From NCBI GenBank assembly GCA_002327305.1, contig DCUZ01000058.1, positions 1,553 through 10,233 on the forward strand: DNA of 8,681 nt, given 5' to 3'. Within the stretch, counting starts at the first letter, position 1. Each line of letters begins with the position of its first letter. The translations under genes were made by a program, and so were the position numbers. The notes under the pieces are model-generated. The model was not told where the DNA came from. It did no database searches and was given only the letters and a program-made list of their open reading frames with translations. Below, piece by piece: positions 1 through 5,235 of this stretch. Source of the DNA: Holophagales bacterium UBA2201. Lineage in GTDB: Bacteria > Acidobacteriota > Thermoanaerobaculia > UBA2201.

Positions 1-1
1 G

Positions 2-997
2 CCCCACTCGGGGACGCAGGCCAACCTGGGGGTCTATTTCGCCGTCATGAAGCCGGGCGAGACCATCCTCTCCATGCGCCTGGACCACGGCGGCCACCTC
101 TCCCACGGCCACCCCATCTCCATGGTGGGGCAGTACTTCAACATCGTCTCCTACATGGTGGACGAAACAACCGAGCGGCTGGACTACGACAAGATCAAGG
201 CCCTGGCGGCCGAGCACAAGCCCAAGGTGATCGTCTGCGGCTACAGCGCCTATCCGAGGACCATTGACTTCGCGGCGTTCCGGGAAGCCGCCGACGCCTG
301 CGGCGCCTACCTCGTCGCCGACATCGCCCACATCGCCGGCCTCGTGGCCACCGGCAACCACCCCCACCCCCTTCCGCACGCCCACTTCGTCACCGGGACG
401 ACCCACAAAACCCTGCGCGGACCCCGCGGCGGATTCATCTGCGCCGCCACCGAGGAATTGGGCGCCATGGTGGACAAAGCCATCTTCCCCGGCATCCAGG
501 GCGGCCCCCTGTGCCATGTCATCGCCGCCAAGGCCGTGGCCTTCGGCGAGGACCTCCAACCCGCCTTCAAGGCCTACCAGGACCAGGTCATCGCCAACGC
601 CCGCGCCCTGGCCCAGGCCCTCACCGCCGAAGGGGTGCGCCTCGTCACCGGCGGCACCGACAACCACCTCATGCTCATCGACCTGCGTCCGCAGGGCCTG
701 ACCGGCAAGGCGATGGAGAAGGCCCTCGGCGAGGCCCGCATCACCGTCAACAAAAACACCATCCCCTACGACCCCCAGAAGCCCTTCGTCACCAGCGGCG
801 TCCGCGTCGGCGTCCCCGCCGTCACCACGCGCGGGATGGGTGAACCCGAGATGAAGACCATCGGCGGCCTCATCGCCGGGATCATCAAGGCCAAGGCCGA
901 CCCCGCCGTCGCGGCCGAGGTGCGCACCGAGGTGGAGAAGCTGGTCGAGCGGTTCCCGCTGTACGCCGAGCGCCGACGCGAAGCGTCGGCGCAGTAG
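2..997 (+). CDS. glyA: Serine hydroxymethyltransferase, 5'-truncated by window edge
   Basis: PLP enzyme of the cytoplasm that interconverts serine plus tetrahydrofolate with glycine plus 5,10-methylene-THF, the main source of one-carbon units. The reading frame is open from base 2, beginning with PHSGTQAN, the family's N-terminal PLP-domain motif, so the ATG at 47 is internal and roughly 90 residues lie upstream of the window. 331 codons are visible. Counting from the Met at 47: LDHGGHLSHG at 12-21; the DIAHIAG segment with Asp92 (pyridine-nitrogen contact) and His95; THKTLRGPRGG with the Schiff-base Lys121 (codon 407-409); PGIQGGP at 148-154; and TSGVR with Arg253, the substrate-carboxylate arginine. 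The Asp-to-Lys spacing (29) equals that of the E. coli enzyme (D200/K229). All catalytic residues in view are intact. The last codons (ERRREASAQ) lie in a perfect hairpin. No downstream partner is evident, since the next gene is compositionally foreign. Confidence 0.97.
   Translation, partial: PHSGTQANLGVYFAVMKPGETILSMRLDHGGHLSHGHPISMVGQYFNIVSYMVDETTERLDYDKIKALAAEHKPKVIVCGYSAYPRTIDFAAFREAADACGAYLVADIAHIAGLVATGNHPHPLPHAHFVTGTTHKTLRGPRGGFICAATEELGAMVDKAIFPGIQGGPLCHVIAAKAVAFGEDLQPAFKAYQDQVIANARALAQALTAEGVRLVTGGTDNHLMLIDLRPQGLTGKAMEKALGEARITVNKNTIPYDPQKPFVTSGVRVGVPAVTTRGMGEPEMKTIGGLIAGIIKAKADPAVAAEVRTEVEKLVERFPLYAERRREASAQ
971..991. repeat. Perfect hairpin with GAA triloop at the 3' end of glyA
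   Basis: CGCCGACGC (971-979), loop GAA, GCGTCGGCG (983-991): nine perfect G+C-rich base pairs. The core GCGAAGC (978-984) is the heptamer known to form an exceptionally stable DNA mini-hairpin. It lies inside the last codons of glyA and ends three bases before the stop codon. No T-run follows, so a classical intrinsic terminator is not supported. It could protect the glyA mRNA 3' end, act as a T-less terminator, or be a dispersed palindromic element that supplied the C-terminal residues. Confidence 0.6.
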
Positions 998-1016
998 GGA
1001 GTTCGGAGTTCGGAGA
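998..1016. repeat. Left arm of 19-bp inverted repeat flanking the A+T-rich gene
   Basis: This 19-mer starts on the base after the glyA stop and is the exact reverse complement of 1746-1764. It contains two AGTTCGG heptamers (1000-1013), which read CCGAACT on the other strand. A more degenerate continuation follows to about 1036, with AGAAGG(GG)GTCG occurring twice (1014-1026 and 1027-1036). Together with the right arm it encloses the gene at 1086-1733. Confidence 0.85.
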
Positions 1017-1038
1017 AGGGGGTCGGAGAAGGGTCGAT

Positions 1039-1069
1039 TTGACAACTGTCGCATTGGAGCTGGTTCTTA
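1039..1069 (+). promoter_or_regulatory. Possible promoter of the A+T-rich gene (-35 only convincing)
   Basis: A perfect sigma-70-type -35 hexamer TTGACA sits at 1039-1044, between the left repeat and the Shine-Dalgarno. The -10 partner is poor: TTCTTA at 1064-1069 with a 19-nt spacer is the best candidate. The call rests on the -35 match and on the gene otherwise having only read-through from glyA. Confidence 0.3.
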
Positions 1070-1071
1070 CT

Positions 1072-1078
1072 AAGGAGG
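1072..1078 (+). promoter_or_regulatory. Strong Shine-Dalgarno deciding the start at 1086
   Basis: AAGGAGG at 1072-1078 lies 7 nt before the ATG at 1086, or 10 nt before the second in-frame ATG at 1089, favouring 1086. It is the only consensus ribosome-binding site in the window: the three genes at 1842, 3532 and 5236 have none. This sets the A+T-rich gene apart from its neighbours. Confidence 0.85.
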
Positions 1079-1085
1079 GAAGGGT

Positions 1086-1733
1086 ATGATGCGTCATAGC
1101 ATTCTGGTTGTCATGCTTGTTGCAGGTCCATGGCTACTCTCTGCCCAATGTGAACCGGAGAAAATGATCCGAATTGTTGTTCGCGATGCGAGTCCAGGTA
1201 TTCCAGAAGGCCATTTTGCACGCGAACCCAAGACGATGTACCGCTATGGAGCTAAATATGCGCGTCTCGAAGAAGCTCCGGACAAAGCCCATAAGATTCA
1301 TGGATTGATGATTACAAGCCAGCCTGATAGTTGGCTGGTCAATCTTGAAGATAAAACAGGTCAGCATGTTGTTGACCCGGATCCCAATGGAAAGGTACAT
1401 ATTATTGTTTTTCATGGCATCGAGATGCCGGATAAATTTCCTGCTGAATTTGGAAAGCTTGAATATGGTTGCGAGTTGGCTTTCTTTGCATCTTTTGGCA
1501 GCCCTGCCGAAACCTTGAAAACACAAGATGGCGATTTCATCAAGCAAGCAGTAGGGATTGGCGAATGGATGGTGGTCCTTCTGAGGAAGAGCACCAAAAG
1601 CCCTCCGAGCGTTCTTTTCCTCTTTCATAACAACGAGATTCACTCTGTCATTGAATACTTGGAGTTTAGCGAAATTGAAAAGATTGATATGAAATTATTT
1701 GCAAAGCCGGAAGGCATAACAATTAAGAATTAG
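1086..1733 (+). CDS. Exported protein of unknown function, A+T-rich, probably acquired
   Basis: I do not recognise this 215-residue protein. The N-terminus (MMRHS, then a hydrophobic stretch at about 6-19 ending LLSAQ) is a typical Sec signal peptide with likely cleavage after Ala20; Cys22 is not in a proper lipobox, so a soluble exported protein is more likely than a lipoprotein. The mature part is mixed alpha/beta in character, with alternating hydrophobic stretches (VHIIVFHGIEM near 104-114; WMVVLLRK and VLFLFHNN near 161-181) and no transmembrane helix or known catalytic motif. Base composition is unlike its neighbours: sampled 60-base lines at 1381, 1561 and 1681 count 22, 33 and 17 G+C, against 42/60 in a sampled line at 2221. 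A/T-ending codons are common, whereas the flanking genes use almost none. With its own AGGAGG site and the enclosing inverted repeat, this points to horizontal acquisition. A reverse-strand open frame exists here but lacks such start signals. Confidence 0.8.
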   Translation: MMRHSILVVMLVAGPWLLSAQCEPEKMIRIVVRDASPGIPEGHFAREPKTMYRYGAKYARLEEAPDKAHKIHGLMITSQPDSWLVNLEDKTGQHVVDPDPNGKVHIIVFHGIEMPDKFPAEFGKLEYGCELAFFASFGSPAETLKTQDGDFIKQAVGIGEWMVVLLRKSTKSPPSVLFLFHNNEIHSVIEYLEFSEIEKIDMKLFAKPEGITIKN

Positions 1734-1745
1734 ATTTTCTCGAAA

Positions 1746-1776
1746 TCTCCGAACTCCGAACTCCGAACCCCGAACT
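1746..1776. repeat. Right arm of inverted repeat; four CCGAACN heptamers
   Basis: Bases 1746-1764 are the exact reverse complement of 998-1016. Within and beyond them are four heptamers in perfect register: CCGAACT (1749), CCGAACT (1756), CCGAACC (1763) and CCGAACT (1770). Only the seventh base varies, as in the long CCGTAGN array at the right end of the window. The block begins 12 nt after the stop of the A+T-rich gene. Confidence 0.88.
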
Positions 1777-1797
1777 GTCGGAAAGGGGGTGGGGAAG

Positions 1798-1829
1798 CTT
1801 TCCGGCTTTCCGGCTTTCTGGCTTTCCGG
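1798..1829. repeat. Octamer tandem repeat, four copies of CTTTCCGG
   Basis: CTTTCCGG occurs four times back to back at 1798, 1806, 1814 (one mismatch, CTTTCTGG) and 1822. The fifth unit would start CTATAATG and instead forms the -10 box of the following gene. The gap between the right inverted-repeat arm and this block (1777-1797) is purine-rich (GGAAAGGGGGTGGGGAAG) and shows no other feature. Confidence 0.9.
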
Positions 1830-1830
1830 C

Positions 1831-1836
1831 TATAAT
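1831..1836 (+). promoter_or_regulatory. Consensus -10 box for a leaderless mRNA
   Basis: TATAAT at 1831-1836 is a perfect sigma-70-type -10 hexamer, and only 5 nt separate it from the ATG at 1842. Transcription would therefore begin at or next to the A of the start codon, giving a leaderless mRNA. This fits the absence of a usable Shine-Dalgarno (GAGG at 1837-1840 is too close). The -35 position falls inside the octamer array (TTTCCG or TTCCGG at 1807-1813), a weak match to TTGACA. It would drive the three-gene unit 1842-8298. Confidence 0.65.
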
Positions 1837-1841
1837 GAGGC

Positions 1842-3548
1842 ATGCGCTTCACCCTCGACCCCGCCCGCCAGGCGTCCCAACTCCTGGGACTGATCCCGCC
1901 CACCCGGCGCATCTTTTTCGCGGACCCCCGCCTGGAGCCCTGCGAAGGGCACCTGGTGCTCCGATGCCCCGGCTGGGAGAAACTGGAGAAACTGGTGGAG
2001 CGCTACCTGCTCGAGCAGACCCTCCACACCGTCAGGGCGCTTCGGCGCGACACCCGCGAGCCCGACCAACTGCTCGCCGGCCGGACCCACTACCTCCGCC
2101 ACGTGGAGGATCTCCTGGCCAACGCCGTGGTCTTCAACCGCGGGCAGGCCTTTCCGGAGATCTTCCTCCTGGCCCACCTGGGGCTGTGGGGGCGGCAATT
2201 CCCCGACATCCCCCGCCTGGCCTCCTCCGTGGACCCGGACTTCGACCCGGCGCGGGGGGAGGCGTTGAAACTGCGGGTTTTCAAGTATTTGCACGCCGAC
2301 ATCGCCGGGCAGATCCCCGAGGCCCAGCCGGGCGCCCGCGCCCTGTGGGCGGCGGTGGGGAAGCATCCCGGATGGGTGCTGGAGCCCTACCGCGAGGAGC
2401 CGGTCCCCTCTCCATGGCCCCTGGGGGAGATGATCTACGGGGTGGACGGGGCGGCCCTGCGCGCCTGGGCGGACCATGCCGCCCTCATGGCGCGGGACTA
2501 TTTTTCGGCGCCGGGCCACCGCGGCCTCATCGCCGCCCTCTACGGTCGGGAGAGGGCCGACGAGGCGCAGATCCTCTGCGCCCGGGAGCTGCGGGCCCTC
2601 CTGGCGCTGGAGGGGCCCCTGCTGGAAACCTGGGACGCCGTGGCCGAGGGGCTGGTCTGGGGCGACTGCTTCCGCCGGGCGGTGGACCGGGTGCGGTTCG
2701 CCGACCTGCGCGAGGGGCTCCACTACCTCCACGAGGGCGAGCGCGGCGTCCCCCTTTCGGAGGAGGTTCGGCCGCTGAGGTTCAGCCGCCCCGGAGTGGT
2801 GGACTTCCGGGTCAAGCGGTTCAGTCTGCAGTACGACCTCCGGGATTTCAGCGCCCGGGTGGAGGAGATGACCCTTCTGGAGGAGCCGCAGTACCGCCGG
2901 ACGCTGGCGCAGGCGGAGAGGTTCCAGCGGGAGGTGCTGGCCGTGTGTGCCCGCGAGGGGCTCACCTTCGAGAAGTACCTCGGCGGCGGCGGGTTCATCA
3001 CCGCCCGTTATCCGGGGCGGGCGCTGAAGGCGGCCCTCCACATCGTCCGGGCCTACCGGGCCCTGAAGGCCGAGGGGTTCTTCTTCAACCGCGGGCTGAC
3101 GCTGGCCCTCCACCATTCCCCCTATTCGATGGTCCCGGTGGACTTTCCCGGAGGGCGCCACGGCGTGGAGTTCTACGGCCAGGGACTGGTGGAACTGGAC
3201 GCGCTGGTGGCCGAGGGGACCGGAGCGGAGGAGTCGCTGGTGGCCACGCTGCGCTTCGTGGAGGCGCTGGCGGGACAGGGGGGGTTTTCGGAGGCCTACC
3301 GGACCCGGGGGGGGGAGGCGCCGATGCTGGGCCTGGTCCTGGACGACGGCGCGGCGTTCGGCTTGAGGTACCGGGGGATGCTGGGCGGGGGCGGGCGCCC
3401 CCTGGAACTGGTGGACCTCCTCCCCGACCTCCCTCCGGGGGAGCGGGAGGTCCTGCGCCCCGAGGGGGTGGCGGCCGAACTCACCCGCCTGCTGAGGGTG
3501 ACTTCCGCCCCGCCTTCGCCCGGCGGCTTGGATGAAAAGCCGGACTGA
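1842..3548 (+). CDS. Protein with a degenerate class III nucleotide-cyclase-like domain
   Basis: 568 residues, no signal peptide or membrane segment, probably cytosolic. Residues 1-320 match no family I recognise (Leu/Arg-rich, apparently helical, with several Trp). Residues about 326-460 follow the outline of a class III adenylate/guanylate cyclase homology domain: QYDLRDFS (330-337) aligns with the F-x-D-I-x-G-F-T metal loop and keeps Asp332; KYLGGGGF (378-385) aligns with K-x-x-G-D-G-F but has Gly where the second metal Asp belongs; RALKAALHIVRAYRAL (393-408) resembles the family's central helix; and FYGQGLVELDALV (444-456) aligns with YyGxxVNxAaR with both transition-state Asn and Arg lost. 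I infer a catalytically dead, ligand-binding or regulatory pseudo-cyclase. The C-terminal 100 residues are unassigned. The ATG at 1842 was chosen because TATAAT precedes it directly; the ATG at 1835 is in another frame. G9 and G7 runs occur near the 3' end. Its last 17 nt overlap the glycosyltransferase start. The domain call is a by-eye alignment. Confidence 0.62.
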   Translation: MRFTLDPARQASQLLGLIPPTRRIFFADPRLEPCEGHLVLRCPGWEKLEKLVERYLLEQTLHTVRALRRDTREPDQLLAGRTHYLRHVEDLLANAVVFNRGQAFPEIFLLAHLGLWGRQFPDIPRLASSVDPDFDPARGEALKLRVFKYLHADIAGQIPEAQPGARALWAAVGKHPGWVLEPYREEPVPSPWPLGEMIYGVDGAALRAWADHAALMARDYFSAPGHRGLIAALYGRERADEAQILCARELRALLALEGPLLETWDAVAEGLVWGDCFRRAVDRVRFADLREGLHYLHEGERGVPLSEEVRPLRFSRPGVVDFRVKRFSLQYDLRDFSARVEEMTLLEEPQYRRTLAQAERFQREVLAVCAREGLTFEKYLGGGGFITARYPGRALKAALHIVRAYRALKAEGFFFNRGLTLALHHSPYSMVPVDFPGGRHGVEFYGQGLVELDALVAEGTGAEESLVATLRFVEALAGQGGFSEAYRTRGGEAPMLGLVLDDGAAFGLRYRGMLGGGGRPLELVDLLPDLPPGEREVLRPEGVAAELTRLLRVTSAPPSPGGLDEKPD

Positions 3549-5232
3549 TCTCTTCACCTGGGGCGCCGTCGCCCTTCTGGTTGCGGTCGCTCTGGCCCTG
3601 GCCTGGGACGCCGGGCGGGGGAACAGCCCCACGATGGACGAGCCCTATCACCTCATGGCCGCCGCGTCGTATGTGCGGGAGGGGGTGTACGATCTCAACC
3701 CCGAGCACCCGCCCCTGGCCAAACTGGTCGCGGGGGCGGCGTTGGCCCCGTTGGACCTGCGCGTCTCCGAACGCCCCCCCGTGGCCCGCCTCCCGTTCCT
3801 TTACGGGGAAGTGCGCGGTTTTCTATACGACAACCGCGTGGACGACAAGAGCATCCTGTCCGCCGGCCGCCTCCCCTTCCTGGCCCTCTTCGCCGCTCTG
3901 ATCCTGCTGACGGCGGCCTGGGGCCTGGAGCTGGGCGGGACCTGGGGCGGCCTCCTCGCGGCGGGGTTCGTGGCCCTTCTGCCCCTCTTTCTCGGACACG
4001 CGACGGTCGTTCACACCGACCTGATGGCGGCGCTCGCCTTCACGGCGGTCTTCTTCGCCTTTTCCAGGGCCCTCGAACGCCCCCGGTGGTTCGCGGGGTT
4101 CTCCCTCCTCCTGGGGCTGGCCCTGGCGGCCAAGTTTTCGGCCCTCTACCTCCTCCCCTTCACGGCCGTTCTCCTTCTTCTCGAAATGCGCCGTCGCCGG
4201 CGCCTCCTCGTCCGGGAGGCGCTCCTCTGGGCGGGGGCCCTGGCCGGGGCGTTTGTGGTCCTGTCCGCCGTGTACGCGGTCCCCCTGCGGAACATGGACG
4301 GCGGGGCCCAGCGGGCGGCCCTGCGCGGGCACCTGTCCAAAATGCGGGTGGGGGAGGGGGCCATCCGCGCGGTGGAACGCCTCTCGTCGGTCTCCCGCCC
4401 CCTGGCCCATTACGCCGCCGGGGTCCTCTATGTGGAGAAGATCAACAAGACGGGGCAGGGGATCAACACCTTTATGGGGGAAAACCGGGTGAAGGGGTTC
4501 CCCCTCTATTTCCCCGCCGCCTTTCTCATGAAGACACCGCTGCTCTTCCTCCTGCTCCTCGGGGCGGCGTGCTTCGGGAGGCGCTGGGATGCGGGGGATT
4601 GGATGCTCATGACCCCCGTCCTGCTCTATTTTCTGGTCTCCGTCGGCTCCTCCTACAACATCGGGGTGCGCCATCTCTCGCCTATCTTTCCCCTCCTGGC
4701 CCTCTGGGCCGCCCGCCGCGTGAAGGATTGGCGCGCCGCCCCCGCCGTAGCCGGCCTTTTCCTGGCCGGGGCGCTGGCCTCGGCCCTCTGGGCGCGGCCC
4801 CATTTCATAAGCGATTTCAACCTTCTTTTCGACCGCCGGCCGGAGCGGTTCCTGGCCGACAGCAACCTCGATTGGGGGCAGGACTGGGACCGCGCCGCGG
4901 CCTTCGCCGGGACGCGGGGGTGGGGCGATCGGCCCGTGGTGGTGGTCTACCACGGCACCGCGAGGCCGGAGCGGGCGTTTGCGCGCGGTGTCCTGTGGGA
5001 CGACGCGCCCTCCTATCCGCCCGGGGCCATCTTCGCGGTTTCCGTCCAGACCCTCATGACGGGGCCGGATTTCCTCGCCGTCTTCGGCTACAAGGACGAG
5101 TCGGCGCGGTTGAGGGCCCTCCTGGGCGGCCTGCGGGGGGGCGGATTCACGCCAGTGCCCTGCACCCGGGCCGTCCGCTTTTTCGTCCCGGTGGACGGGG
5201 AGGAGCCGTCGGCTATGCTATACTCTGAATAA
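3532..5232 (+). CDS. GT-C membrane glycosyltransferase (PMT/ArnT-type, phospholipid-carrier sugar donor)
   Basis: 566-residue polytopic inner-membrane protein, expected to move a sugar from a polyprenyl-phosphate carrier to a lipid, glycan or protein acceptor on the periplasmic side. The N-terminus has one membrane anchor (about 9-25), followed by the first external loop with the family's acidic pair in MDEPYH (Asp36-Glu37) and NPEHPPLAKL (56-65), the H-P-P-L motif of this superfamily. Further hydrophobic segments lie near 112-130, 135-158, 164-178, 186-216, 229-250, 325-347, 357-373 and 402-420. HTDLMAA (161-167) resembles the second conserved acidic motif. DSNLDWGQDW (443-452) in the soluble C-terminal part is a signature often seen in ArnT/GT39-like proteins. 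Length is normal for the family; donor and acceptor cannot be told. The start overlaps the previous gene by 17 nt and has no Shine-Dalgarno, implying translational coupling. The gene belongs to no visible LPS or pilin cluster. Confidence 0.85.
   Translation: MKSRTDLFTWGAVALLVAVALALAWDAGRGNSPTMDEPYHLMAAASYVREGVYDLNPEHPPLAKLVAGAALAPLDLRVSERPPVARLPFLYGEVRGFLYDNRVDDKSILSAGRLPFLALFAALILLTAAWGLELGGTWGGLLAAGFVALLPLFLGHATVVHTDLMAALAFTAVFFAFSRALERPRWFAGFSLLLGLALAAKFSALYLLPFTAVLLLLEMRRRRRLLVREALLWAGALAGAFVVLSAVYAVPLRNMDGGAQRAALRGHLSKMRVGEGAIRAVERLSSVSRPLAHYAAGVLYVEKINKTGQGINTFMGENRVKGFPLYFPAAFLMKTPLLFLLLLGAACFGRRWDAGDWMLMTPVLLYFLVSVGSSYNIGVRHLSPIFPLLALWAARRVKDWRAAPAVAGLFLAGALASALWARPHFISDFNLLFDRRPERFLADSNLDWGQDWDRAAAFAGTRGWGDRPVVVVYHGTARPERAFARGVLWDDAPSYPPGAIFAVSVQTLMTGPDFLAVFGYKDESARLRALLGGLRGGGFTPVPCTRAVRFFVPVDGEEPSAMLYSE
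5216..5224 (+). promoter_or_regulatory. Possible extended -10 promoter inside the glycosyltransferase 3' end
   Basis: TGCTATACT (5216-5224) is an extended -10 element (TGn followed by TATACT). Its predicted start point falls at about 5230-5232, 4-6 nt before the ATG at 5236, giving a nearly leaderless message. No TTGACA-like -35 lies at the right distance, which extended -10 promoters do not strictly need. The A+T-rich stretch from 5214 to 5234 stands out in G+C-rich surroundings. It would let the HD-GYP gene be transcribed independently as well as by read-through. Confidence 0.4.
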
Positions 5233-5235
5233 GTC

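Noticed and set aside
1140..1151. Lipoprotein lipobox at the N-terminus of the exported protein (S-A-Q-C)
   Set aside because: Gln at -1 does not fit the lipobox, which needs Gly, Ala or Ser there; signal peptidase I cleavage after Ala20 fits better.
1134..1643. Reverse-strand gene of 169 codons opposite the A+T-rich gene
   Set aside because: No Shine-Dalgarno or signal peptide, whereas the forward frame has AAGGAGG at ideal spacing and a clean signal sequence.
1732..1748. Intrinsic terminator for the A+T-rich gene (AGATTT, loop TCTCG, AAATCT)
   Set aside because: The stem is only 6 bp, A+T-rich, overlaps the stop codon and has no T-run after it.
998..1764. Complete insertion sequence
   Set aside because: The inverted repeats enclose no transposase and no flanking target duplication was found, so only a cassette-like structure is claimed.
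1830..3632. Long reverse-strand open frame (600 codons) opposite the pseudo-cyclase gene, and a similar forward one at 1835-3535 in another frame
   Set aside because: Both are composition shadows of the G+C-rich gene at 1842-3548: their products are Pro/Gly/Arg-rich without domain patterns, while the 1842 frame gives a balanced protein with a cyclase-like core.
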